Counted from the first letter of the stretch, positions 20,930 to 32,448 are shown. The stretch is 64,000 bases of DNA from Pegoplata infirma (GCA_963921195.1 OY992537.1:94508736-94572735), one strand, 5' to 3'. Notes: a model not told the origin generated them from the sequence alone. Program-made: numbers and translations.

Positions 20930-21240
20930 ATTACTCCAGCAAGAGGTCACGTTTCTTTACTAATTATTATGATGATATTGTCATCGTAACAATTTTCAAG
21001 AAACTATTTAAAAAGTTTGTTTGTTTCAAATTAATACTCGACACGTGTTTTGGAATTTGTCAAATTCCATTGTCAAGAGTATTTAGCAAATTGTTTATAT
21101 CATCGTAATAATTAGTAAAGAAACGGGACCTCGAGCTGGAGTAATCTTTCTCAATAATTTTCTTGAAAATAATTTTATGAAAATAACATTGTTTTAATTA
21201 GAAAAGAAAAGCAACCTCGAGCTAGAATATCTCTTCTTCA
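20930..21240. repeat. Palindromic repeat with GACACGTGTTTTGGAAT core
   Basis: Inverted flanks ('ctttactaattattatgatga' and 'tcatcgtaataattagtaaag') surround 'cgacacgtgtttt' and a hairpin 'ggaatttgtcaaattcc'. The same core occurs in the inverted duplication at 47.9-49.1 kb and in pieces near 16700 and 18745. The parent element is not identified. Confidence 0.6.
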
Positions 21241-21970
21241 AATATAATATTTTAGAGGTCGAATTAAAAAAATTTCAATTCGAAATTGTTTTTCAATACA
21301 ACCCATTTAATATTCGTTACAACTTAAAAAAAAACATTTATTATCATTTTCTGTTCCATTCAGATCCATCACTATTTGACACATAACTTATGACATAATT
21401 TGCTAAATAAACAATTAATTATTTTGAGCAATAATTTTCACTTCGTTAAGCTTAATATTAAAAAAAAAACATATTTTTACTTTTTCATAAACTTAAGAAG
21501 AAAAAAAATAATAAAAAGAATTCACCAAATTTTATAAATCATATCATAACAGCAAAGCACATTTTATATACTAAACTTTTGTTCTATACACTTTTTAAAA
21601 GCATTTTTCAAATACAAAATTTTATTTTTTAATAAAAATCTTTTCTATTAATTTTTTTTTTTATTATTTATTTTTGTTAATGGAATGAAAAATACAAAAA
21701 AAAAAATCTTAAAACAGATAAAAATAATATTGAATGTTAACATGATTTTTAGTCAATAATATATAAAAATAAATAAAACTTTAAACAAAAAAAAATAATA
21801 AATAAAAAATAAATGTATGCTAAATTTAAACAAAAAAAAAATAATATAAAAAATGTTAAACAAAATTTATGTAAAATTGGAATTTAAAGAATAACAAAAT
21901 AATAAAAATTAGAATTAAATGTGATAAAAAAAATATTTGTTTTATTTTAAAAAAATTAAGAAAAAATTTT
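21241..21970. other. AT-rich spacer
   Basis: Long A- and T-runs and 'aataaaa' words only. I see no gene, no repeat with clear ends and no splice-supported exon. Confidence 0.6.
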
Positions 21971-21974
21971 TAAA

Positions 21975-24900
21975 AATCTGAGACACTTTAAACAAATTGT
22001 CACAGAATCTCTGAAAATTTTCGTACAGAAAAATTGTCACAGAGTCTGTGACCTTTTTTGAATAGAAAAAATGTCACAGAAACTGTGACACTTTCGTATA
22101 AAAAAATTGCCACAGAATCTGTGACATTTGTTGTATAGAAAAATTGTCACATAATCTGAGACATTTTCCGTCACAGAATCTTTGACATATTTCGTATAGA
22201 AAAATTGTCACAAAACCTGTGGCTTCTTTCGTATAGAAAAAATTGTCATTAAAAACCGTATAGAAAAAAAACATACGAGTAAAATGTGTCATTTTTTTTT
22301 TTTTAAATTGTCACAGAATCTGGGACATTTTTCTTACAGAAAAAATGTTCGCAAAGAAAAATTGTCACAAAATTAGTGACATTTTTCGAATAGAAAAATT
22401 GTCACAAAATTAGTGACATTTTTCAAATAGAAAAATTGTCACAAAATATTTTACATTTTCCAAAAAGAAAAATTGTCACAGAATCTGTGACATTTTTTGT
22501 ATAAAAAAATTGTCACAGAACCTGTAACATTTTTCGTATAGAAAAATTGTCATTGAATCTGTGACATTTTTCGTATAGAAAAATTGACACAGAATTTTTC
22601 TACACGAAAATTATTAAAAAATCTGTGAATTTTTCTATAAGAAAAATATCACAGAATCTGTGAATTTTTCTATACGAAAAATATCCCAGAAACTGTGAAA
22701 ATTTCTATACGAAAAATAACACAGAATCTGTAAATTTGTGTATACGAAAAATATCACAGAATCTTTGAATTTTTCGATACGAAAAATATAATAGAATTTT
22801 TCTAAACGAAAAATATCACAGAATCTCTTAATTTTTCTACATGAAAATGTCACAGAATCTGTGAAATTTTCTACACGAAAAATTTCACAGAATATGTGAA
22901 ATTTTCTATACGAAAAATATCACAGAATCTGTGAAATTTTCTGTACGAAAAATATCACAGAATCTGTAAATTTTCATTACGAAAAATATCACAAATTCTA
23001 TGAATTTTTATGTATGATAAATATTGCAGAATCTGTGAATTTTTCTAAGAGGAAAATATCACGGAATCTGTGAATTTTTCTATACAATAAATATTACTGA
23101 ATCTTTGAATTTTTCTTTACGAAAAATATCACAGATTGGTTTTCTGTAAGTTCAATGATATTTTTCGATACGAAAAATATCACAGCATCTCTGAAATTTT
23201 CTATGCGAAAAATATCTATATGAGAAATGTCACAGAGTCTGTGACAAGTTTTCTGCACGAAAAATGTCAAAAGTATTCTATACGTCACAGAATCTGTGAC
23301 ATTTTTGGTATAGAAAGATTGTCACAGAATCTGTGACATTTTTCGTATAGAAAGATTTTCACAGAATCTGTGACATTTTTCGTATAAAAAAGTTGTCACA
23401 GAATATATTTCAAAACATCTGTGACATTTTTCGTATAGACAAATGGTCACACAATCTGTGACATTTTTTCTAAATGATATTGTCACAAAATCTGTGACAT
23501 TTTTCGTATAGTAAAAATTGTCACAGAGTCTGTGACATTTTTTGTATACAAAATTTGTCATAGAATCTTTGACAAGTTTTACAGATTCTGTGATATTTTT
23601 CATATAGAAACATTCACAGATTCTGTGAAATATTTCTTTTAGAAAAATTAACAGATTCTGTGATATTTTTTTATAGAAAAATTCACAGATTCTGTAATAT
23701 TTTTCGTATAGAAAAATTCACAGATCTCTGATACGAGTATTTTTCGTATTAAAAGTTCACAGATTCTGTGACATTTTTCGCATAGAAAAATTGTCAGATT
23801 CTATGATATTTTTCGTACAGAAAAATTCACAGATTCTTAAATATATTTCCTGTAGAAAAATTAAGAGATTCTGTGATATTTTTCTTAAAAAAAAAATTTT
23901 TGATTGTGTGATATTTTTCTGATAGAAAAATTCACAGATTCTGTGATATTTGTCTAATAGAAAAATTCGCAGATTCTGTTTAATATTTCTTTTTGAAAAA
24001 TTCACAGATTCTGTGATATTTTTTTATAGAAAAATTCACAGATTCTGTAATAATTTTCGTATAGAAAAATTTACAGATTCTGTGATATTTTTCCTATTGA
24101 AAAATTCACAGATTCTGTGATATTTTTCGTATAGAAAAATTCAGATATTCTGTAATATTTTTCGTATAGAAAAATTCACAGATTCTGTGATACTTTTATT
24201 ATAGAAAAATACACGAATTCTGTGATATTTTTCGTATAAAAAAATTCACTGGTTTGTGATATTTTTCGAATAGAAAAACTCACGGTTTCTGTGATATTTT
24301 TTGTTTAGAAAAATCACACATTTTGTCATGCTTTTCGTAAAGAAAATTTTACAGATTTTACAGAAAATTCACAGAGTTTGTGACATTTTTCGTACAGAAA
24401 AATTGTGATATTTTTCTTATAGAAAAATTGTCCCAGAATATGTGACATTTTTCTTAAAGACAAATTGCCTCAGAATCAGTGCATTTTTTTGTATATAAAA
24501 ATTGTCACAGAATTCACTCATTCTGTGATATTTCACTGACTCTGTGATATTTTTCGTATAGAAAAATTTACAGAATCTGTAATATTTTTCTTCTAGAAAA
24601 ATTTACAGATTCTGTAATATTTTTCTTATAGGAAAATTTACAGATTCTGTAATATATTTCGTATAGACAAATTCACAGAATCTGTTTATTTTTCGTATAG
24701 AAAAATTTACAGATTCTTTTATATATTTCGTATAGACAAATTCACAGAATCTGTGATATTTTTCGTATAAAATTTTTTCACAGATTTTGTGATATTTTTT
24801 GTATAGAAAAATTCACAGATTCTATGATATTTTTCTTATACAAAATTCCCAGATTCTGTTATATTTTTCTTATAAAAAAAATCACAAATTCTGTGATATT

Positions 24901-25037
24901 TTTTTCTTATAGAAAAATTTACAAATTCTGTGATATTTTTCTTATAGAAAAATTTACTGATTCTGTGGTAAGAAAAATTCATAGATTCTGCGATATTTTT
25001 CGTATAGAAAAATTGTCACAGAAACTGTGACACTTTT
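21975..25037. repeat. Satellite A: ~37-bp hairpin repeat array
   Basis: Roughly 80 units of 'gtcacagaatctgtgac' joined by 'atttttcgtatagaaaaatt'. The 17-base core has 8-bp arms GTCACAGA/TCTGTGAC around one base. The linker is itself a hairpin (TTTTTC...GAAAAA). Orientation, read from cgtatag versus ctatacg, flips at about 22595 and back at about 23280, so a ~690-bp block is inverted. The right half (23580-25020) is dominated by a 'cacagattctgtgatattttt' variant. The many short open frames are repeat artefacts. The array resumes at 25993-26045 after an insertion. Confidence 0.92.
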
Positions 25038-25062
25038 TTGCGTTATGGACAATCCGGACTAT

Positions 25063-25952
25063 GGGCGTGTTCTGCAGAGAAACCTGCTACTCAACAGTTG
25101 AGATGTAGCACGTTTTGATTAGTTGATTCTGCTGAACGCACTTTTTTATAAATGTTTAAAAATATTGGAATAATTTTTTTGTTTTTTTATATTTTCATTT
25201 ATTTTTTCTGTGGAATATACTTTTTTATATATTTTTTTTTGTTTCTTTCCTTGAATAACGTCAAAAAAATAAATAATTTCAATAAAACAGCTTATGTATC
25301 AGTTTGTGATCGAATGTAGCATTAGGTCTGTTCCACAACGTTACCGCGGGTGCCCGCGGGTACCCAAACCAGCCCGAAAAGCGTTCCCGTACGCAAAAAT
25401 TGGGTAAATGAGAGAGTTTTTGAGAGAATAAATTAGTTTCTCATTTTACCGAACTTACCCGCACTTTTTTTTCGGGTAAAATGGTAACAGTCAGATGTTG
25501 AAAAAACAGCTGATTTTTTTTTGTGAAGCTAAATTGGAAATTTAAATAAAATAAAGAACTAAACCAAGGAAATGCGTTATTTCAATACAAAAAAAGATAA
25601 TTTGTTATTAAAATAAACTTTTACAATTTGTTTTCTTGTTTAAAGTAATTTTTCTTACGAAAATATTTTAGCGTTATTGGTTTGTTTACATTTTCTATTA
25701 TTTTGGGCTTGAAATGTGGTTTTTAGCGTTCCCGTACTTTTGTGTATTTTTGTGGTATCGTGAGAGGTTTTTTGATTTGCTCTCATTTTACCGAACTTTA
25801 CCCGGAAAGTTGTGGAACACACTTATTATTTTTCTTCGCTACCAGTGATGAGTAGCGCTCACTCAACATGTTGACTGAAATGTCAAAAATTAAACCGTTC
25901 AGCAGAATGTTGAGGAGCAGCTGAGTAACAGCTTTCTCTGCTGAACGTACCC
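25063..25952. mobile_element. TIR element with GGGYRCGTTC ends
   Basis: Left end 'gggcgtgttctgcagagaaa', right end (complement) 'gggtacgttcagcagagaaa'. The arms continue imperfectly with 'ctgctactcaac'-like sequence. The target bases TAT are duplicated at 25060-25062 and 25953-25955; removing the element restores the LINE 3' UTR 'actatgtgagg'. Non-coding. A 3-bp duplication would fit a PIF/Harbinger-type element (inference). Confidence 0.65.
25325..25822. mobile_element. Harbinger-like MITE, TTA target duplication
   Basis: Ends 'ggtctgttccacaacgttaccg' and its inverted partner 'cggaaagttgtggaacacac'. TTA is duplicated at 25322-25324 and 25823-25825, matching the TWA preference of PIF/Harbinger. 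Subterminal 'cattttaccgaactt' and 'cgttcccgtac' words recur in both halves. Nested inside 25063-25952. Confidence 0.7.
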
Positions 25953-26223
25953 TATGTGAGGAGTCTTAAACTCGGTCACCTCTAATCTAACCTGTGACAC
26001 TTTTCGTATAGATAAATTCACAGATTCTTTTATATTTTCAAACCCTGTTGAAGAATAACAATTTGGCAGCACTTTTTAAGCAATCATTCAAAATTTAAAA
26101 AATAAAAAATAGATTTTAATTTAAAAAAATAATACAAATTTTTAGTGCAATTTTGATTTAGTGTTTTTGTTTATTTAATTAATTAATTTATAAATAGTTT
26201 CACCAGAAAAATATTGTTGAAGC

Positions 26224-26867
26224 ATGTCTGAAAACAGTGAAATAAACGCAACACCAATTTTAGCTCCAGCACAATCAACAACAGAGCCTGCAGTAACAGA
26301 GTCTGAAACAGAGGACAAAACACAACCTGAAATTCAAACATCATCAGCTCATAAAGATATCAATGAACTTGAATTTTTGACTGAACAATTTGAAAACTAC
26401 TTACGTATGGCCAAGTCCCTAATGAAGACCTTAAAACGACCTAAAGATATTGAAATTTGTAATGACTTAATACGAAAAGTAGAACGCCTTAATCGTAGCC
26501 AACATTTGGAAGCAAAACGGAATAACAATCGTTTCTTTCGTTATTGTTTGAAAATCTTAAACTGGACTAGTAATAATCAACCAATGGATTATTATAATTA
26601 TTGGGTAAGTTTAAAAATAGGATAAAAAGGTGGTTTTTACAGCATGTTCAATTTTAGTATAATCAAACTCAAGATGATGGTTCAGTCGAACCTTTAACAG
26701 AAACTCGTACTTGGTTAGAGGATAATAAATCGTATTTGGCTATAAAAACATTAAAAGACGGTACTTCTATTATATACGGTGCTATGTCCAATGACGCTGA
26801 AGCTGGCTGGCAAGATGGTGGTTTAAATGTTTTAGCAAAAAGAGGTGTTGCTTGCCAAAGAAGTTAG
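26224..26867 (+). CDS. Uncharacterised two-exon protein, 196 aa
   Basis: I do not recognise this gene. Exon 1 is 26224-26604, ending TGG before GTAAGT. Exon 2 is 26658-26867, after a 'caattttag' acceptor; the intron is 53 nt, phase 0. An earlier acceptor (cag at 26642) would hit a stop, so 26658 is preferred. The N-terminus (about 1-48) is Ser/Thr/Glu-rich and low complexity. Residues 50-105 look helical and charged (NELEFLTEQFENYLRMAK, then a KRPKDIEICNDLIRKVERLN-like stretch). The C-terminal part has ETRTWLEDNKSYLAIKTLKD followed by IIYGAMS and AGWQDGG. No signal peptide or membrane segment is seen, so it is probably intracellular. Codon use is like that of the GPCR and Ly6 genes and unlike the flanking repeats. 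A polyadenylation-like 'aataaa' follows at about 26884. It sits between satellites A and B. Confidence 0.75.
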
Positions 26868-26996
26868 TAGTTTATTTTATTTTTAAATAAAATTTAAAGT
26901 GAAGAATATTCGGGACCATGGCACAATGATTCGGGACTTCTATTCGTAAATTTCTAACTAACCATACATATGAATTTTTCATTGAAATTCTAATCA

Positions 26997-27273
26997 TACA
27001 CACAAAAGAAAAATTCCAATGAACGACTTTCATAGTATTTATGAACAAATTCATACAATTTATTAACCTTTTTCATAATACTTATAAAATTTTTCATAGT
27101 ATTTATGAATAAATCATAATATGTGAAATTTAAGAACTATTTAACATTTTTCATAAATGTAAATGAATAAATACTATGAAAAAGTTTATAAGTATTATGA
27201 AAAAGTTAATAAATTGTATGAATTTGTTCATAAATACTATAAAAGTCGTTCATTGGAAAAAAAATTCTGTGTA
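26997..27273. mobile_element. Palindromic MITE, ~120-bp arms
   Basis: Ends 'tacacacaaaagaaaaattc' and 'ttttttttctgtgta'. The arms share 'ccaatgaacgacttt', 'atagtatttatgaacaaatt', 'catacaatttattaac' and 'tttttcataatacttat' in inverted order. The centre is short and AT-rich. Terminal TA fits a TA target site (inference). Confidence 0.75.
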
Positions 27274-27362
27274 TTATTACTTTAAAAAAATATTTTTTTG
27301 TAAATAAAATAAAATTAATTAAATTTGTTAAGAAAGCCTTAAAACATCAATCCAAGAAGAAA

Positions 27363-27500
27363 ACAAGTAAAAAATTTAAAATCCACTTAGACGAATACAT
27401 GAATACCCTCCACAATGCCCAACATATTTTTAATAAAAATATATGTAAGTGAAACAAATGAGGAGAGTGTTAAATACGGCTGTGTAGAGAGACTAAATGT
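27363..27500 (-). mobile_element. mini-me end fragment
   Basis: 'acaagtaaaaaatttaaaatccacttagacgaat...gaataccctccacaatgcccaa' matches the 'aacaagt(g/a)gaaaagtt...gaataccctccacaatg' end at 35437 and 38111. The rest of the element is missing; a TIR element begins at 27501. Confidence 0.5.
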
Positions 27501-28390
27501 AGTAAAACTGCATTTACAGTTTTTCTTTTCGTGATCCTGTTTCCTTTAAAAAGGACTTCAAAATTTTGGTGGATTAAATTTTTTAAAATATTTTTTTAAT
27601 ATTTGTACTTGTCCTAGGATGCCACTAGTAATAGCAAACGAAAGAGGAGGGTCTCCCCTTATTTTCCTATTTTATTATTCTTACACATTAGGAAAAAGGA
27701 GGTAAGTTACGTCTTTTCAAAAATGTATCCTTTTATAAAATATTTTTTTAATATTTGTACTTGTCCTAGGATGCCACTAGTAATAGCAAACGAAAGAGGA
27801 GGGTCTCCCCTTATTTTCCTATTTTATTATTCTTACACATTAGGAAAAGGTGGTAAGTTACGTCCTTTCAAAAATGTATCCTTAAATATCATTCAAAATT
27901 TTCAACAAAATATATCGATAAAGTTTTCAAATGACTTTATTCACATTTTTTTACCCTGATATGGCAAAACAAAAAAAAATGAAAAAATTAGGGGAGATCC
28001 TCCACATTCATTTGACATTAACAGTGTCATCCTAGGACAAGTACAAACCCAGCAAAATGTTCTGTTGCAAATAATCTGTTCCAGAATGCATCATTTTACC
28101 CTGCAACCGATTCTACTTAACATTCCAGAATCAGTGATTTTTGTTTGAAATTGTCCCGAAAGCAATCGTTTTTAGAGCAAGTGGTTTTTTTGAAAAATAA
28201 TTTTACATAGAAAATTTTGTTGTGATTACCGTAGAATATATTCAAGAATCGATTGAACCAGGAATTTGTTCCAAACAATTTTCCTGGGAATACTTCAAAA
28301 ATATTTTACAAAATGTATTCTTTTAAACTTTGAAGTCCTTTTAAAAGAAAACAGGATTACGAAATAAAAAACTGTAAATGCAGTTTTACT
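27501..28390. mobile_element. TIR element with internal 152-bp tandem duplication
   Basis: The left arm 'agtaaaactgcatttacagt...cctgtttcctttaaaaagg' is inverted at 28325-28390. A 152-bp segment containing 'gtacttgtcctaggatgcc' and 'aggagggtctccccttatt' is duplicated nearly exactly (starts 27601 and 27753), and its complement, 'catcctaggacaagtac', lies at 28028-28046. No supported gene. Confidence 0.6.
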
Positions 28391-28645
28391 CCATTTTATG
28401 TGTACTTTCAGACGTCTATCATCCGGTTCGTGTTTAATATTGGCGGTCGGACGGTGTAATCGTTAGCTAATGTAGTCAAACTGAGGTGGCGTCCTGCAAC
28501 TTTTTTAAAATTAGACACCAGCCTAAAAACATTGGCCTCTGTTCTGTCTTTCACAACTTTTCAATTCATATGAATTTTTCCGAATGCCATGAAATCGAAT
28601 TTGGTGTTCTATTTTTCCCGTATTCAATTGAAATTTAAAAGCTTA
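28391..28645. other. Unassigned spacer
   Basis: Moderately GC-richer stretch ('gttcgtgtttaatattggc', 'ggcggtcggacggtgtaat') without an open frame or recognisable repeat. Confidence 0.4.
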
Positions 28646-28648
28646 AAA

Positions 28649-31230
28649 TGTCTCAGAATCTGAGACTTTTTCTATAAGAAAAAATGTCTCAGAATCTGAG
28701 ACTTTTTCTATAAGAAAAAATGTCTCAGAATCTGAGACTTTTTCTATAAGAAAAAATGTCTCAGAATCTGAGACTTTTTCTATAAGAAAAAATGTCTCAG
28801 AATCTGAGACTTTTTCTATAAGAAAAAAGTCTCAGAATCTGAGACTTTTTCTATAAGAAAAAATGTCTCAGAATCTGAGACTTTTTCTATAAGAAAAAAA
28901 TGTCTCAGAATCTGAGACTTTTTCTATAAAAAAAAATGTCTCAGAATCTGAGACTTTTTCCATAAGAAAAAATGTCTCAGAATCTGAGACTTTTTCTATT
29001 AGAAAAAATTCCCCGAATGTGAGACTTTTTCTATAAGAAAAATTTCGCAGAATTTGAGACTTTTTCTATAAGAAAAAATGTCTCAGAATCTGAGACTTTT
29101 TCTATAAGAAAAAATGTCTCAGAATCTGAGACTTTTTCCATAAGAAAAAATTTCTCAGAATCTGAGACTTTTTCTATAAGAAAAAATGTCTCAGAATCTG
29201 AGACTTTTTCTATAAGAAAAAATGTCTCAGAATCTGAGACTTTTTCTATAAGAAAAAATGTCTCAGAATCTGAGACTTTTTCTAAAAGAAAAATGTTTCA
29301 GAATCTGAGACTTTTTTTATAAGAAAAATGTCTCAGAATCTGGGACTTTTTCTATAATCTTTTTTATATATCTCAGAATCTGAGATTTTTTCTATTAGAA
29401 AAAATTCCCCGAATGTGAGATTTTTTCTATAAGAAAAATGTCTCAGAATCTGTAACTTTTTCTACAACAAAAATGTCTCAGAATCTGAGACTTTTTCTAT
29501 AAGAAAAATGTTTTAGAATCTGAGACTTTTTTATGTGAATTACTTTGTTTGGAACAGCGGCCTGAGACTTTTTTTAGAAGAAAAATGTCTCAGAATCTGG
29601 GACTTTTTCTATAAGAAAAATATCTCAGAATCTGAGACTTTTTTATGTGAATTACTTTTTTTGGAACAGCGGCCTGAGACTTTTTTTAGAAGAAAAATGT
29701 CTCAGAATCTGGGACTTTTTCTATAAGAAAAATATCTCAGAATCTGAGACTTTTTCTATAAGAAAAATTTCTCGGAATCTGAGACTTTTTCTACAAGAAA
29801 AATTTCTCAGAATCTGAGACTTTTTCTAAAAGAAAAATGTTTCAGAATCTGAGACTTTTTTTTATAAGAAAAATGTCTCAGAATCTGGGACTTTTTCTAT
29901 AAGAAAAAATGTCTCAGAATCTGAGACTTTTTCTATAAGAAAAAATGTCTCAGAATCTGAGACTTTTTCTATAAGAAAAAATGTCTCAGAATCTGAGACT
30001 TTTCTATAAGAAAAAATGTCTCAATCTGAGACTTTTTCTAAAAGAAAAATGTTTCAGAATCTGAGACTTTTTTTATAAGAAAAATGTCTCAGAATCTGGG
30101 ACTTTTTCTATAAGAAACATCTGTCAGAATCTGAGACTTTTTCTATAATCTTTTTTATATATCTCAGAATCTGACACTTTTTCTATTAGAAAAAATTCCC
30201 CGAATGTGAGATTTTTTCTATTAGAAAAATGTAACTTTTTCTACAAGAAAAATGTCTCAGAATCTGAGACTTTTTCTATAAGAAAAATGACTCAGAGTCT
30301 GAGACCTTTTCTATAAGAAAAATGACTCAGAATCTGAGACTTTTTCTATAAGAAAAAATGTCTCAATCTGAGACTTTTTCTAAAAGAAAAATGTTTCAGA
30401 ATCTGAGACTTTTTCTATAAGAAAAAATGTCTCAATCTGAGACTTTTTCTAAGAGAAAAATGTTTCAGAATCTGAGACTTTTTTATAAGAAAAATGTCTC
30501 AGAATCTGGGACTTTTTCTATAAGAAACATCTCTCAGAATCTGAGACTTTTTCTATAATCTTTTTTATATATCTTAGAATCTGAGACTTTTTCTATTAGA
30601 AAAAATTCCCCGAATGTGAGATTTTTTCTATAAGAAAAATGTAACTTTTTCTACAAGAAAAATGTCTCAGAATCTGAAACTTTTTCTATAAGAAAAATAT
30701 CTCAGAATCTGAGACTTTTTTATGTGAATTACTTTTTTTGGAACAGCGGCCTGAGACTTTTTCTAAAAGAAAAATATTTCAGAATCTGAGACTTTTTTTT
30801 AGAAGAAAAATGTCTCAGTATTTGGGACTTTTTCTATAAGAAAAATATCTCAGAATCTGAGACTTTTTCTATAAGAAAAATTTCTCAGAATCTGAGACTT
30901 TTTCTATAAGAAAAATTTCTCAGAATCTGAGACTTTTTCTAAAAGAAAAATTTCTCAGAATCTGAAACTTTTTCTAAAAGAAAGATGACTCAGAATCTGA
31001 GACTTTTTCTATAAGAAAAATGTCTCAGAATCTGATACTTTTTCTATAAGAAAAATGGCTCAGAATCTGAGACATTTTCTATAAGAAAAATGACTCAGAA
31101 TCTGAGACCTTTTCTATAAGAAAAATGACTCAGAATCTGAGACTTTTTCTATAAGAAAAATGACTCAGAATCTGAGACTTTTTCTATAGGAAAAATGTCA
31201 GATTCTGAGACATTTTTCTTATAAAAAAAG
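28649..31230 (+). repeat. Satellite B: 36-bp hairpin repeat array
   Basis: About 70 units of 'gtctcagaatctgagac' plus 'tttttctataagaaaaaat', all in one orientation. The first ~10 units are nearly identical. Higher-order structure: a variant 'attccccgaatgtgaga' at about 29005, 29400, 30190 and 30605; 'ctataatcttttttatatat' at about 29353, 30145 and 30556; and a non-satellite insert 'ttggaacagcggcctgagac' at about 29550, 29665 and 30735. Open frames in it are artefacts. Confidence 0.93.
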
Positions 31231-31235
31231 ACTCA

Positions 31236-31805
31236 CAAGGGAAGTCACCCGCGGATCCTTATGGAATTGGTTTTATTTTGTAGAGCAGAAAAAATAAAGG
31301 GACACGTATTTTTTTTAGCGGCCCAAATTCATATTTAGGTGGTAAAAAGGAGGGGGGAAGACAAGGCCATTTTTTAGTTTTTTTTCGTTTATCTCTTATA
31401 TTATGCAAAGAAACCTAGTCATGTTACATACCAAATGAAAGGTCTTTGAAAAACCTATCTACGTATTATAAGAACGTGTCCAAACATGCACAACTTTTCG
31501 TCATATTGAGTAAAATATCAAAATTTTAAGGCATTTTTGTTAATAAGTCGAAAAATATTAACTTCTTTGGTCCGCTGTTAGCACCACGAGACAGGTATTT
31601 TTAATACCTTATATCTGATACCACACATGCCTATATTAATTTTGTTTAAATAGGCGGAAATCAAAAAAAAAACTGAAAAAGGTCAATTTCCCCCCATACA
31701 AATAGTTTGGGCCGCTAAAAAATACGTGTCGAATTAATTTTCGTTCTTAACAACATATCCAAATTTCATGAAGATCGGAGGGTGACACCAGGGATACTTC
31801 CCTTG
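31236..31805. mobile_element. ~570-bp MITE with CAAGGGAAG ends (copy 2)
   Basis: Same element as 18792-19388: 'caagggaagtcacccgcgga' to 'gtgacaccagggatacttcc' followed by cttg. It sits at the very right edge of satellite B, inside or next to the last unit. The two copies are similar throughout by eye; small indels only. Confidence 0.8.
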
Positions 31806-31839
31806 TTAGACAATCTTAAAATACATTTAAACTGAAATA

Positions 31840-32130
31840 CATTTCGACAATTTTAAAATACATTTGGACAATTTTAAAATACATTTGGACAATTTTAAAA
31901 CACATTTGGGCAATTTTAAAATTTATAAGAAAAATTTTGAAAAGTTGTCCAGGAAAATTTTTTAATGCAATTGGAAATGGTATACGTCAAGACCGATCAT
32001 TCCTAAATTCATAAATTTTAAAACACATGGACAATTTAAAAAAAAAAATATTGGACAATTTTAAAATATATTTGGACAATTTTAAAACACATTTGGACAA
32101 TTTTAAAATGTATTAAGAAAATGTTAAAGT
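31840..32130 (+). repeat. Minisatellite, ~21-bp 'tggacaattttaaaatacat'
   Basis: About nine partial units at 31843-31925 and 32040-32115, interrupted by 'ttgcaattggaaatggtgta'-type sequence that is itself duplicated (31965 and 32135). Non-coding. Confidence 0.65.
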
Positions 32131-32448
32131 TGTATTGCAATTGGAAATGGTGTAAATCAATAGCGATCATTCATAAATTGATAAAATACCCTACAACAGT
32201 GCTTGCTACGCTTTATTTAAATTAAATTTCTTTAATTTACCAAAATCTTAAACAGTTTTCACTTTTTTTCCTTAATTTTTATTGTGTTAAATTGTGTATA
32301 AAATGTTACAGAGATTCCTATGTATGTATATTCTCGTTGTTAAGTTATATTAAAAAAAAATATTTGTTTAAAAACTACTTTGTGTAAAATGGACGGAAAT
32401 GTATTTTACTAATAAGAGGTTATAAAAAATTTATCAAAATCGCTCTCT
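32131..32448. other. 3' flank of the minus-strand Ly6 gene
   Basis: AT-rich, no repeat boundaries. It contains the likely 3' UTR of the 32449-33101 gene; several 'tttatt'/'ttaatt' words could serve as polyadenylation signals on the minus strand. Confidence 0.4.

Larger units (their letters stand above)
25038..25992 (+). mobile_element. LINE 3'-end scrap in satellite A (hosts nested elements)
   Basis: 'gttatggacaatccggactat' (25042-25062) and 'tatgtgaggagtcttaaac...cacctctaatctaacc' (25953-25992) match the 3' UTR and CTAACC tail of the LINE at 10920-13253, here on the + strand. Flanking satellite bases TGTGACACTTTT occur on both sides (25026-25037, 25993-26004), a plausible target duplication although the satellite repeats the word anyway. 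The LINE piece is only ~60 bp and is split at 25062/25953. Confidence 0.65.

Noticed and set aside
22074..25030. Several 60-90 codon open frames rich in Phe, Ile, Lys and 'KCHRFCD'-like words
   Set aside because: They are translations of satellite A units, repeat the same words and occur on both strands.
21975..25037. Regularly spaced palindromic repeats resembling a CRISPR array
   Set aside because: The spacers are themselves repeats ('atttttcgtatagaaaaatt'), there are no cas genes, and the window is clearly eukaryotic. It is a satellite. The same holds for 28.6-31.2 and 42.5-45.6 kb.
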